A stretch of DNA of 25,552 nucleotides from Chloroflexota bacterium (GTDB lineage: Bacteria > Chloroflexota > Limnocylindria > Limnocylindrales > CSP1-4), in contig JAJYJR010000014.1 in assembly GCA_021789355.1 (NCBI GenBank), positions 1-25,552 of the forward strand, written 5' to 3'. The position numbers and the translations under genes were made by a program. The notes under the pieces are model-generated. The model had not been told where the DNA came from. It worked only from the letters and a program-made list of their open reading frames with translations, and did no database searches. Of the stretch, positions 1 through 7,025 are shown piece after piece. Each line of letters opens with the position of its first letter. Position 1 is the first letter of the stretch.

Positions 1-214
1 CGTTCATGAGCTTGGCCAGCGGCGGGAAGCCGCGTGCCTCGACGCCGTCTGCGGCCCCCTTGACGGCCAGCTCGACGCCCGAGGCCTGCAGTCCGATCAC
101 GACCTCGACGTCGGAGGCCATCGCGGCAACCGCCATCACGAACGGGATCGTCGCGGGCTCGGGATCGTCGGGCCCACGGGTGACCATGAGCACGAGCTTC
201 TGCGTGTCGGCCAT
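1..214 (-). CDS. DsrE-family sulfur-relay protein, partial at the window's left edge
   Basis: The first 71 residues are visible, and the 3' part lies outside the window. The start MADTQKLVLMVTRGPDDPEP, followed by a hydrophobic segment (PFVMAVAAMASDVEVVIGLQ), is the first beta-alpha-beta unit of the DsrE/DsrF fold. Small proteins of this family bind or pass sulfane sulfur, or act in tRNA thiolation. The ATG at 214 has an AGAGGGAG ribosome-binding site about eight bases upstream. It is the last visible gene of the minus-strand run arsR-dsrE-tusA-dsrE2, 81 bases after the DsrE2-like stop. The position where a reactive cysteine would lie is outside the window, so activity cannot be judged. The family call is fairly sure from fold pattern and context; the exact subtype is not. 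Confidence 0.75.
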   Translation of the reverse strand, partial: MADTQKLVLMVTRGPDDPEPATIPFVMAVAAMASDVEVVIGLQASGVELAVKGAADGVEARGFPPLAKLMN

Positions 215-295
215 GCTGCTGCTCCCTCTTGCCGTCCGCGGGACGCCGGCGGGCGTTGCTGCCAGGCGCGGGCCCCGGACCCGGGACCGCCGCGC

Positions 296-850
296 TCAGA
301 TGAAGAGCGGCGACCAGCCCTCGGTCATCAGGCCGATGACGGTGGCGGCACCGACCGGCTCCGCCATGCCATCGATGAGGTCGTCGCGGGTGAGCCCGTA
401 CATGTCCATCGTCATCTGGCAGGGGATGAACTCGACGCCCATCGACTGCGCGATCTCGAGGAGCTCCTTCGGGCTGGCGTTCTTCTGCTGCTTCGCGAGC
501 TGCCCCATCATCCAGGGGCCCATGCCCATGAAGTTCATCTTCGAGAGCTTCCGGTGGCTGATCCCCGGCCGCTGCATGAAGGCCATCATCTTCTGCATCC
601 AGTTCCGGCCGGTGATCCGCCTGGAGTCCTTGACGAAGCCCTGCAGGCCCCAGAAGGTCACGAAGACCTTGCACTGGACGCCCATCGCCCCGGCGGTCGA
701 GGCGAGCAGCATGGTGGCCCAGACCTTCTCCAGTTCGCCGCTGTAGTTGATCAGCAGGATGTCGTGGTGCTGGACCTCCGGGGCACCTGCCTCGGCCGGC
801 TGCGACACGAGCGCGGGGGCCTCGGCCGTCGGTTCGAGTGTCAGCGTCAT
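296..850 (-). CDS. DsrE2-like sulfurtransferase (DsrE/DsrF/DrsH-like family)
   Basis: A 184-residue protein with a loose N-terminal tail of about 28 residues, then a DsrE-type core (HHDILLINYSGELEKVWATM). Next come a Cys at 60 (GVQCKVFVTFWGL), a methionine-rich helical insert at 84-118, and PCQMTMDMYGL with Cys144. The segment C-x-M-T-M-D is characteristic of the DsrE2 group, where the cysteine is thought to carry a persulfide. DsrE2 proteins usually accompany TusA and move sulfane sulfur in the cytoplasm, in sulfur oxidisers and elsewhere. Only 10 bases separate this gene from tusA upstream, so the two are almost certainly co-transcribed. I see no clear membrane helix, which fits the soluble DsrE2 type. 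The family is sure; the sulfur donor and acceptor are unknown. Confidence 0.88.
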   Translation of the reverse strand: MTLTLEPTAEAPALVSQPAEAGAPEVQHHDILLINYSGELEKVWATMLLASTAGAMGVQCKVFVTFWGLQGFVKDSRRITGRNWMQKMMAFMQRPGISHRKLSKMNFMGMGPWMMGQLAKQQKNASPKELLEIAQSMGVEFIPCQMTMDMYGLTRDDLIDGMAEPVGAATVIGLMTEGWSPLFI

Positions 851-860
851 GGCCTGTCTC

Positions 861-1097
861 CTACTTCTTCTGGAGCACGAAGCGGAACACGGCGCCCTCG
901 ACCGACGACTCGACCAGCGGGTTGCCGGTGGACTTCGACCAGGCCTCCAGGTCCTTGGTGGAACCCGGGTCCGTGGCGAGCACCTCCAGGAGCTGCCCGG
1001 AGGCCAGCCCCTTCATGGCCTGCGCCGTCTTGACGATCGGCATGGGGCAGGACAGCCCCTTCGCGTCGACCTGCGCGGCGAACTCTGGCGTGGTCAT
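861..1097 (-). CDS. tusA: TusA-family sulfur carrier protein
   Basis: A 78-residue protein of typical TusA size. The signature CPMP lies at residues 17-20 (DAKGLSCPMPIVKTAQAMKG), so the persulfide-bearing Cys17 is present. It is followed by the usual LEVLATDPGSTKDLEAWSKSTG segment and a final beta strand. TusA receives sulfur from desulfurases or rhodaneses and hands it on, for tRNA 2-thiolation or, beside DsrE-type proteins, in sulfane-sulfur trafficking. The ATG at 1097 has a GGAAGGGA ribosome-binding site. A longer in-frame reading upstream to 1313 runs antisense through the preceding dsrE gene and is not real. It sits between a DsrE and a DsrE2 gene, which argues for the trafficking role rather than housekeeping tRNA modification. 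Confidence 0.92.
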   Translation of the reverse strand: MTTPEFAAQVDAKGLSCPMPIVKTAQAMKGLASGQLLEVLATDPGSTKDLEAWSKSTGNPLVESSVEGAVFRFVLQKK

Positions 1098-1121
1098 CGT
1101 CCCTTCCTTTGTGCTAGGCGG

Positions 1122-1139
1122 CCGCGCCCGTGGGCGCGG
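1122..1139. repeat. GC-rich hairpin between dsrE and tusA
   Basis: CCGCGCCC and GGGCGCGG form a perfect 8-bp stem around two bases, inside the 92-base gap between the dsrE stop and the tusA start. There is no T-run. It could stabilise or partly terminate the operon transcript, but that is inference. Confidence 0.4.
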
Positions 1140-1189
1140 GTGCAGCGGTGGCCGGTGTTGTGCGGACGGCCATCCGCTCGCGGGTTGCG

Positions 1190-1603
1190 CTAGATGAATA
1201 CGATGGGCCCTTCGCCCGCGTTGAGGTGGAAGGCTGTCACGCCCTCCACGCCGTCGACCAGCGGGTCCAAGTCGCCCGGCTCGAGCTTCAGGATGTCCAT
1301 GGAGAGCGAGCACGCCTGGATGTCGACCGCGCCGAGATCCTTCGCCTGACGCAGCGTATCGGCCCAGCTCGCCTGGCCCGCCCGCGCCGCCGCCGCGATT
1401 GCTGCGGCCCCCGCCTCTCCGGCCTCCGCTGAGAGCCCATGATCACGCTCGATCCGATCCGCCCGGAAGGCATCGAGCGCCCAGTACTGCAGGAAGATGT
1501 GGACGGTCTTGCCGAGCGCAGCAGCGCCGGCGGTCATCACCGCTGCGGCCTGCAGCCGATCGTCGGTGCCCGAGAAGAGGACCAGGGAGAGCGTGTCGTC
1601 CAT
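1190..1603 (-). CDS. DsrE/DsrF-like sulfur-relay protein
   Basis: 137 residues counted from the ATG at 1603, which has a GAGGT ribosome-binding site. An in-frame ATG at 1660 would add 19 residues overlapping arsR and lacks the family start. The protein begins DDTLSLVLFSGTDDRLQAAA and has a second strand KTVHIFLQYWALDAF. It carries a single cysteine, Cys98, in DIQACSLSMDILKL, which parallels the C-x-M-T-M-D segment of the DsrE2-like protein downstream. It ends GEGPIVFI, as DsrE-like proteins often do. It is the first sulfur gene after arsR, whose stop lies seven bases before this start, so the two are transcriptionally and probably translationally linked. The likely role is accepting or donating a persulfide with TusA. 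Confidence 0.85.
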   Translation of the reverse strand: MDDTLSLVLFSGTDDRLQAAAVMTAGAAALGKTVHIFLQYWALDAFRADRIERDHGLSAEAGEAGAAAIAAAARAGQASWADTLRQAKDLGAVDIQACSLSMDILKLEPGDLDPLVDGVEGVTAFHLNAGEGPIVFI

Positions 1604-1610
1604 CGTGACC

Positions 1611-1958
1611 TCACACGGAAAGGGGGGCGTCGAGGCGTTCCGCGGCGCGGCTCGAGACATCCGCCAGGTGAATCAGCCGCCGGACCAGAACGCGCTGCAT
1701 GATCCGGCATGCCTCGGCCACTTCCGGGTCGGCCAGGTGGTACTGCACCTCGCGGCCCACCCGCACCGCACTCACCAGCCCGGCCGCCCGCAGCACGGCC
1801 AGGTGCTGCGACACGTTGGGCTGGCTCATGCCGGTCAGATCCGCCAGCCGCCCGACCTCGGCAGGTCCATCGTGCGCGAGCCGCTCGATGATGTCGAGGC
1901 GGTGAGCGTTGGACAGCGTCTTCAGCACATCGGCCTGGAGCGCGAGAGTCTCATCCAT
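1611..1958 (-). CDS. ArsR/SmtB-family repressor of the sulfur-relay operon
   Basis: A 115-residue winged-helix protein. The ArsR core runs ADVLKTLSNAHRLDIIERLA, then the recognition region LTGMSQPNVSQHLAVLRAAG (residues 41-60), then the wing LVSAVRVGREVQYHLAD. It heads the minus-strand sulfur operon and probably represses it and itself. Sulfide or persulfide sensors of this family (BigR, SqrR) use two cysteines, but this protein has only Cys84. If it senses sulfur it must do so differently, for instance with an intersubunit or mixed persulfide. It also lacks an obvious CxC metal site. The start at 1958 (MDETLALQADVL) is the natural one; an operator-like repeat lies 18-33 bases upstream. Confidence 0.9.
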   Translation of the reverse strand: MDETLALQADVLKTLSNAHRLDIIERLAHDGPAEVGRLADLTGMSQPNVSQHLAVLRAAGLVSAVRVGREVQYHLADPEVAEACRIMQRVLVRRLIHLADVSSRAAERLDAPLSV

Positions 1959-1975
1959 CAGCCGTAGTATCCAGA

Positions 1976-1993
1976 TATGCGCACATGCGCACT
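1976..1993. promoter_or_regulatory. Putative ArsR operator
   Basis: TGCGCA-CA-TGCGCA at 1978-1991. The hexamer TGCGCA is itself a palindrome, so the site is both a direct and an inverted repeat. It lies just upstream of the arsR start, where an autoregulatory ArsR protein would bind. Assignment is by position and symmetry only. Confidence 0.55.
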
Positions 1994-2270
1994 AGGCCGG
2001 ATCGGCGCATTCTGGCATGCCGGACGGCAGGGGGACCACAGCTGGTGCTGGGCGGCACTTGCGCCATGTCCGGCGCTGGGCGCTGGGCCGACCGCTCCTG
2101 ACCATCGGCCCGCAGATTGGCCACCAAAGGCCCTTCCGATCCCTGCCACACGGCCGCGACGGTTGCACCCATGCAGCATCGGCGGCTCGGGCCACCAGAC
2201 GACCTTCGGGATCGGAGCGGCCAGCCTCGGCCGCCGAGGCGGCGCGACCCAGCACTGACGAGGAGAACAG
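1994..2270. other. Divergent intergenic region between arsR and the hemerythrin gene
   Basis: With the operator it makes a gap of about 310 bases. The reading frames in it have no recognisable protein features. It must hold the promoters of both divergent genes, but I see no clear -35/-10 pair. The last bases before 2271 carry a good ribosome-binding site (GAGGAGAACAG) for the downstream gene. Confidence 0.6.
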
Positions 2271-2765
2271 ATGGCATCGCTGACCGACCGGCTCTGCGCC
2301 GAGCATTCCAGGTTGATGCCGCACGTCGATGACCTGCGGGCCATCGCGGACGACGCGGCGGGCACGACGCGGGACGCTCTGGCCGAGCGGCTGCGCGCCG
2401 AGCATGCCTTCCTGACCGCCGAACTGCTCCCGCACATGGCGGCCGAGCAGGAGATCCTGCATCCGTCGTTCGAGCGGCTCATGCAGAACCGCCACTCGAT
2501 GACGCCCATGACCCGGGACCACGACCGCATTCGTCAGCTGCTGGACACCATGGGCCAGCTGGTGCAGCCTTCAGGGACTTCGCGCGTCGCGGGATCGCCG
2601 TGGCTGCTGGATGTGCGCCGGGCGCTCTACCAGCTGTATGCCCTCCTCAAGGTCCACCTCGCCGAGGAGGAGATGTACGCCCCCATCCTCGAGCACGAAC
2701 TGACCGAAGCGCAGCTCGGAGCCATCGTCGCGGCTCTGGACGCACGACAGACGGCCCGGGCCTGA
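2271..2765 (+). CDS. Hemerythrin (HHE) domain protein
   Basis: A 164-residue four-helix protein with the metal-ligand pattern of hemerythrin-like domains: EHSRLMPH (His12, His18), ELLPHMAAEQE (His55 and Glu59 as HxxxE), TRDHDRIRQLL (His84), and VHLAEEEMYAP (His129 and Glu133 as a second HxxxE). Such proteins bind a di-iron centre and sense or buffer oxygen, nitric oxide or peroxide, or store iron. There is no extra regulatory domain, so a cytoplasmic single-domain protein is expected. The ATG has a GAGGAG ribosome-binding site six bases upstream. It diverges from the arsR-sulfur operon and may share its regulatory region, which would link redox or iron chemistry to sulfur handling; that link is inference. 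Confidence 0.88.
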   Translation: MASLTDRLCAEHSRLMPHVDDLRAIADDAAGTTRDALAERLRAEHAFLTAELLPHMAAEQEILHPSFERLMQNRHSMTPMTRDHDRIRQLLDTMGQLVQPSGTSRVAGSPWLLDVRRALYQLYALLKVHLAEEEMYAPILEHELTEAQLGAIVAALDARQTARA

Positions 2766-2786
2766 CCTCCGGCCGCGACCCGGGCC

Positions 2787-2833
2787 GAACGCTCACGGCG
2801 TTCATCGCGAGGTCGTCGCTCCCTGGCAGCGAC
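2787..2833. terminator. Two small hairpins between convergent genes
   Basis: GAACGC-TCACG-GCGTTC (2787-2803) and GTCGCT-CCCTGGC-AGCGAC (2815-2833) are perfect 6-bp stems. They fill the 78-base gap between the convergent hemerythrin and deoR-type genes. They could act as a bidirectional terminator, but no T-run is present. Confidence 0.35.
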
Positions 2834-2843
2834 CGACTCGGCG

Positions 2844-3683
2844 TCAGGCCACCCGGGAGACCGGGGGCGGGACCTCCACGCAGCGCAGCTCGCCCACCTC
2901 GCCGGCGAGGGCGACGCGGGCGTCGCTGCTCAGGCCGTCGTCGGTGACGAGGACATCGGCCTGGTCGAGCCGGGCGAACGAGCTCAGGCCCACCAGGCCC
3001 CACTTGGTGTGGTCGGCCACGATGACCAGGCGACGGCCGGCGGCCACCATGGCCCGGTTGGTCTCGGCCTCCAAGAGATTGGGCGAGGTGAACCCGGCGC
3101 GCAGCTCCATGCCGTGGGTGCCCAGCACCACCAGATCCAGGTGGACCCGCTCCAGGACGGCCACGGCGAAGGGACCGACCAGGGCATCGGAGGGGGTGCG
3201 CACCCCGCCCGTGAGCACCACCGTCTGGCCGCTGGATCCAGGGTCGCTGAAGGCGTCGGCCACCCGCAGCGAGTCGGTCACCACGGTGAGGCCGGGCACC
3301 TCGGCGAGCCGGCGGGCCAGCGCGGCGGTGGTGGTGCCCGCGGAGAGCCCGATGGCCATGCCCGGCGCCACCAGGGTCGCCGCCTCTGCCGCGATGGCCG
3401 CCTTCTCGGCGGGCTGCAGGGTCGACTTGGCGGTGAAGCCCGGTTCGACGAGGGCGCTGTCGTCCACCAGGGTCGCGCCGCCGTGCACCTTCTCCAGCAG
3501 CCCCTGCTCGGCCAGCGCGGCGAGGTCCCGGCGCACCGTCATGTCGGAGACCCCGAGCTCGTGGACGAGCTCCGTCACCCGGATCGCGCCGACCTGGCGG
3601 ATCCACTCGAGGATGCGGGCCTGTCGCTGCCGTGCCAGCACTGCCGTCCACTCCCTCGCTGCGTGCACTCTCGGGCCGATCAT
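2844..3683 (-). CDS. DeoR/GlpR-family transcriptional repressor
   Basis: The N-terminal helix-turn-helix reads RQARILEWIRQVGAIRVTEL, then GVSDMTVRRDLAALAEQGLL with the VHGGA turn that ends the DeoR wing. The sensor domain has the phosphosugar-binding motif LSAGTTTAALARRL, then VVTDSLRVADAF, LTGGVRTPSDALVGPFA and IVADHTKWG. Such proteins repress sugar operons and release DNA on binding a phosphosugar. The ATG at 3683 has GAGG six bases upstream. A GTG at 3641 (VLARQRQARIL) with AGGGAG nine bases upstream is almost as good and would begin the protein where the family usually begins. Upstream in the same orientation lies only a truncated sugar permease, so the regulator may have lost its target operon. 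Confidence 0.88.
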   Translation of the reverse strand: MIGPRVHAAREWTAVLARQRQARILEWIRQVGAIRVTELVHELGVSDMTVRRDLAALAEQGLLEKVHGGATLVDDSALVEPGFTAKSTLQPAEKAAIAAEAATLVAPGMAIGLSAGTTTAALARRLAEVPGLTVVTDSLRVADAFSDPGSSGQTVVLTGGVRTPSDALVGPFAVAVLERVHLDLVVLGTHGMELRAGFTSPNLLEAETNRAMVAAGRRLVIVADHTKWGLVGLSSFARLDQADVLVTDDGLSSDARVALAGEVGELRCVEVPPPVSRVA

Positions 3684-3913
3684 AGGCGTCCTCGGCGCGG
3701 GCCCTGGCACGGCCAAAGGCGGACTGCGGTCCGGTCAGGGTGCGGGTCGGCTGATCTGGTCGCCTCCTCGGGCCCGGTACCCTTCTCCAACTGCTGGCTT
3801 CGGTGCGCTGCCAGCCGCTGTGGCACGGACGCAGGCGCATGCATGCTCCGGACGAGTCGGCGACGCGCCCGAGAACCGCAGGCACGCCTCGAACTGCTCG
3901 TGCGCACTGAAGC

Positions 3914-4381
3914 TCAGTACTGGAACCGCTTCTGCAGCAGGGCGTGGATCGAGACCGCGATCAGGATCACGGCGCCGTAGATGAGGTTCGTGTAGAAGTC
4001 GGTGAGGCCGACGGCCACGATTCCGGCCGTGATCCCGCCGATCATGAAGGCGCCGATGAACGTTCCCCACACGCTGCCGCGTCCGCCGAACACGGACGTG
4101 CCGCCGACGAAGACCGCGGCCAGGATCGGGAGCAGATAGCCGTCGCCCATGGACGGATAGAAGTTCACGACCTGGAGGCTGTTGAGCATGCCGGCGAAGG
4201 CGGCAGACATGCCCATCAGCACGAACAGGATGATGCGCGTCCGCCGGATCGGGATGCCCATCAGCTTGGCGGCCAGCCCGTTGTCACCGATGACGTAGGT
4301 GTTGTGCCCCAGCCGGTGCCGGTTCAGCAGTATCCACGTGGCGATCCCCGTCCGTGCCTTCGCTCGACTACCCTGAGTCAT
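3914..4381 (-). pseudogene. C-terminal remnant of an RbsC-type sugar ABC permease
   Basis: From about residue 10 the reading matches the C-terminal half of the BPD_transp_2 sugar permeases (RbsC/XylH type): WILLNRHRLGHNTYVIGDN, AAKLMGIPIRRTRIILFVLM, then GTSVFGGRGSVWGTFIGAFM, ending ALLQKRFQY. Four membrane segments are visible. The family is about 320-340 residues long; here at most 155 remain. Upstream the frame passes into the antisense of the acetyltransferase gene, so the N-terminal half is absent. The ATG at 4381 has no ribosome-binding site. No ATPase or binding-protein gene is adjacent. The deoR-type gene downstream is probably from the same former uptake locus. A miniature functional protein cannot be excluded but is unlikely. 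Confidence 0.8.
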
Positions 4382-4408
4382 GGCTGCGGAGCAGGTGGCC
4401 CGAGGTGC

Positions 4409-4439
4409 AGCAGTTGCCTGGCGACGCCAGGCAACTGCT
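4409..4439. terminator. 31-bp near-perfect palindrome; possible terminator of the GNAT gene
   Basis: The left arm AGCAGTTGCCTGGCG and right arm CGCCAGGCAACTGCT are perfect 15-base complements around a single A. It lies 65 bases beyond the acetyltransferase stop on the minus strand and just beyond the broken end of the permease remnant. In RNA it would fold to a very stable hairpin, but there is no T-run on either side. It could be a terminator or mark the rearrangement that cut the permease. Confidence 0.55.
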
Positions 4440-4503
4440 CGGCGAGCGGATCCCGGATGGCGGGAACAGGAGGGGTCAGGCCGGTCATCACGCCGGCCGT
4501 GAC

Positions 4504-4947
4504 CTACCCAGCTTTGGGCTCGCCTGGTTCGAGATACCGCGATGCGGGGTCCGGATACTTGGCCATCGCGGTGCGATGGCGCCGATACCCAAGCCGGCGG
4601 TAGAAGCCCTCGTGGCCGAAGGTGGCCGTGAGGTAGACACGCGTGCTGGCGGGCACGGAGCCTTCCAGCGCGGCCATGATCGCCCTGCCAACGCCGCGGC
4701 CCTGCCACGCCGGTCTCACGGCCACGTCGAACACGCTCGCGTAGTAGACCCCGTCGCTGATCACACGACCGATGCCGATCAGCGCACCGGCGTGCCATGC
4801 CGTCGCCACCGCGTGGCTGGCCGCGAGCGCAGCAGACAGGTCCGTCGACTCCTTGACGCCCAGCCCTGCCTCCGAGTACAGCGCGGCGGCCGCCTCCACC
4901 CACGAAGGATCGAAGCCCAGCGCGACCTCCATCGGCTGCGTCCTCAT
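4504..4947 (-). CDS. GNAT-family N-acetyltransferase
   Basis: 147 residues from the ATG at 4947, which has GAGGGG seven bases upstream. A start at 4971 is possible but has no better site. The acetyl-CoA binding motif is clear: FDVAVRPAWQGRGVGRAIMA, with the Q-x-x-G-x-G pyrophosphate loop, followed by VYLTATFGHEGFYRRLGY (motif B). The N-terminal part (SWVEAAAALYSEAGLGVKES) gives the variable substrate-binding region. The protein transfers an acetyl group from acetyl-CoA to an amine; the substrate cannot be read from the sequence. It is transcribed alone on the minus strand, divergent from the DUF2332 gene. Confidence 0.9.
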   Translation of the reverse strand: MRTQPMEVALGFDPSWVEAAAALYSEAGLGVKESTDLSAALAASHAVATAWHAGALIGIGRVISDGVYYASVFDVAVRPAWQGRGVGRAIMAALEGSVPASTRVYLTATFGHEGFYRRLGYRRHRTAMAKYPDPASRYLEPGEPKAG

Positions 4948-5127
4948 ACCTTGTCCCCTCGCGGGCTGCATGACGTCGGACGCAGGGTACCGCGCACCGC
5001 GCGGCAGGGCGGCTCAGGGAGCGGGATCACGGCGATCTCGTACAGGCTCGGCGCCCGTCCTGCCAACATGCCCGTGGTGCGAGCGCGGCCGCATGCAGGA
5101 CGCGGGTAACGGCAGCATGATGCGCTC

Positions 5128-6225
5128 GTGGACACTGCCCTGGAGGCGCTCGCCCGGCGGTTCATCAACGGTGCACGCGAGTTCGAAGGCTGCCCGCTGT
5201 ATCGGCAACTTTGCCCGACCGTCGCGGCCGACCCGCGACTGTTGCGGATCGCGGCGGAGCGGCGGGCGGGCCAGCAGCCCACAAACCTGTTATTCGCGGC
5301 GGTGCAGTACCTGCTCTTCGAGGAGCCGGAAGAGGAGCTCGCGCGTTGGTATGTCTCGATCGACGGGGTGGAGGCGCGCCCACCGGAAACCGCGGGCCCG
5401 CCGTTCACCGCATTCTGTCTGCGGCGCCGCGACGCGCTGGTCGAGCTGCTGCGCACGAAGCTGGTCCAGACGAACGTCGTCAAGCGCGCCGCGGCGCTGC
5501 GATTGGGTCTCGCCCACGTCGCCCGACGCACAGACGGACCCATCACGCTGATCGAGATCGGCGCCAGTGCCGGGGTGCTGCTCGCCGTCGACCGCTACCG
5601 CTACCGGCTGGCGGGGCGCATCTGGGGACGCCCCGACTCGCCGATCGAGATCGCCACCGACTGGCGCGCCACCCCGGACACCCTTCCTGATCTCGACCGG
5701 CTCTCCACGATCGCGGAGCGCTTCGGGATCGACCTCTCCCCCATGGATCCGCGTGACCCGGCAGGGCGCCGCTGGCTGCGGGCGCTGGTGTGGCCGGGCA
5801 ACGACGCCGAGTGGATGCTCCTGGAACGCGCGCTCGACCTCGTCGTCGACGACCCGCCGCGTGTCATCGCCGGCGACGCGATCGAGATCCTGCCCCGCCT
5901 ACCGTCCGCAGACCTCGCCTCGGGTGGTCCGCTCGTCGTGTTCCACGCCGCCACCCGCGCGCATCTGCCGATCGATCGCCGTGAGGCATTCGACCAGGCG
6001 ATCCGCGAACTCGGGCGGGACCGGCCGCTCTTCTGGCTGTCACTCGAGGGCACCCGCGAACCACTGGCGGAACTGGGCGGAGCCTCCGTCCCCCTCCACC
6101 AGCTTCAACTTGTCGAGGTCGAGAGGGGCCGGGAGCAGACGAGCGAGCGGCTCGCCATCTTCGAGCCACACGCGGAGTGGGCGATGCCGTTCGTGGCGCC
6201 AGGGCCTCGCGGTTCGGAGCAGTAG
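5128..6225 (+). CDS. DUF2332 family protein
   Basis: A 365-residue protein with the pattern I associate with DUF2332. The N-terminus reads ALARRFINGAREFEGCPLYR, then RIAAERRAGQQPTNLLFAAV with the QPTNLLFAAVQYLL helix, then ITLIEIGASAGVLLAVDRY. The segment GASAGVLLAVDRY resembles a nucleotide- or SAM-binding glycine loop. Later parts keep the family pattern (ALVWPGNDAEWMLLERALDL, then PLVVFHAATRAHLP). No enzymatic function is established for the family; a methyltransferase-like fold is a reasonable guess from the glycine loop. The start is GTG at 5128, and the ribosome-binding site is weak. It stands alone between the divergent acetyltransferase and the convergent response regulator. Confidence 0.85.
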   Translation: MDTALEALARRFINGAREFEGCPLYRQLCPTVAADPRLLRIAAERRAGQQPTNLLFAAVQYLLFEEPEEELARWYVSIDGVEARPPETAGPPFTAFCLRRRDALVELLRTKLVQTNVVKRAAALRLGLAHVARRTDGPITLIEIGASAGVLLAVDRYRYRLAGRIWGRPDSPIEIATDWRATPDTLPDLDRLSTIAERFGIDLSPMDPRDPAGRRWLRALVWPGNDAEWMLLERALDLVVDDPPRVIAGDAIEILPRLPSADLASGGPLVVFHAATRAHLPIDRREAFDQAIRELGRDRPLFWLSLEGTREPLAELGGASVPLHQLQLVEVERGREQTSERLAIFEPHAEWAMPFVAPGPRGSEQ

Positions 6226-6362
6226 TCACCCGACCGCAGACAAGCGCCGATCAGCGACCCGGACCACGATGCGCACTCTCACTCGTGACGGCTCGGCTCT
6301 CTCCTCTCGCCCCGACCACACCGGACCCCACCATATCGGCCCGGGCCTCGCCGACCTGGCGC

Positions 6363-7025
6363 TCACTCAGCGAGCCCGTGCTTGTAGGCGTAGGCGACCG
6401 CCTGCGCACGGTCGCGGGCGTCGATCTTGGCGAACAGGTGGTTGATGTGGCTCTTCACCGTCCCTTCGCTGACGACGAGCTGCTCCGCGATCTCTGCATT
6501 CGAGAGCCCCTGGGCGATGAGAGACAGCACGTCTGCCTCCCGCGTCGTGAGGCCGTTGGGCAGCTTGGCGCGATCCGGGCGATCCCGCTGCGGCCCGGCG
6601 GTCGCGATCACGTCGACGAGGAGTCGCTGGATGGCGGGGTCGATGGCGGCCTGGTCGTCGAGCACCCGCTGGAGGGCCTGCAGGATCTCCGCGCCGCTGG
6701 CGTCCTTGGTGAGATAGCCACGAGCGCCGGCACGGAGCGCGTCGACCACGGATCGATCGTCCACATAGGTGGTCAGGATCACGACCCGGGTCTCGGGTTG
6801 CTGTTCCCGTAGTAGGCGGGTAGCCTCCACGCCATCGCAGCGCGGCATCCGCAGGTCCATGAGCACCACGTCAGGATGGAGATCTCCGGCGCGGGCGACG
6901 GCCTCGGTACCGTCCGCGGCTGTGCCGACGACCTCAACGTCCGGCAACAGCCCGAGCACGAGCGTCAGCCCTTCACGCACGACGCGCTGATCGTCGGCGA
7001 CGAGGACGCGGATCGGTGGGCTCAC
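6363..7025 (-). CDS. NarL/FixJ-type two-component response regulator
   Basis: 220 residues. The receiver domain (5-120) has the acidic pair DD at 11-12, the phospho-acceptor Asp57 in VVLMDLRMP, the Thr region VVILTTY, and the Lys in GYLTKDASG. The LuxR-type helix-turn-helix (about 155-218) reads GLTTREADVLSLIAQGLSNA, then EIAEQLVVSEGTVKSHINHL. Phosphorylation of Asp57 by the partner kinase should promote dimerisation and DNA binding. The GTG start at 7025 overlaps the kinase stop in the sequence GTGA, so the two genes are translationally coupled and form one system. A likely target is the divergent MMPL transporter gene beyond the kinase. Confidence 0.95.
   Translation of the reverse strand: MSPPIRVLVADDQRVVREGLTLVLGLLPDVEVVGTAADGTEAVARAGDLHPDVVLMDLRMPRCDGVEATRLLREQQPETRVVILTTYVDDRSVVDALRAGARGYLTKDASGAEILQALQRVLDDQAAIDPAIQRLLVDVIATAGPQRDRPDRAKLPNGLTTREADVLSLIAQGLSNAEIAEQLVVSEGTVKSHINHLFAKIDARDRAQAVAYAYKHGLAE

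Noticed and set aside
1977..2258. A 93-codon plus-strand frame upstream of the hemerythrin gene
   Set aside because: It has no ribosome-binding site, has a Pro/Arg/His-rich composition, and overlaps the region expected to hold the divergent promoters.
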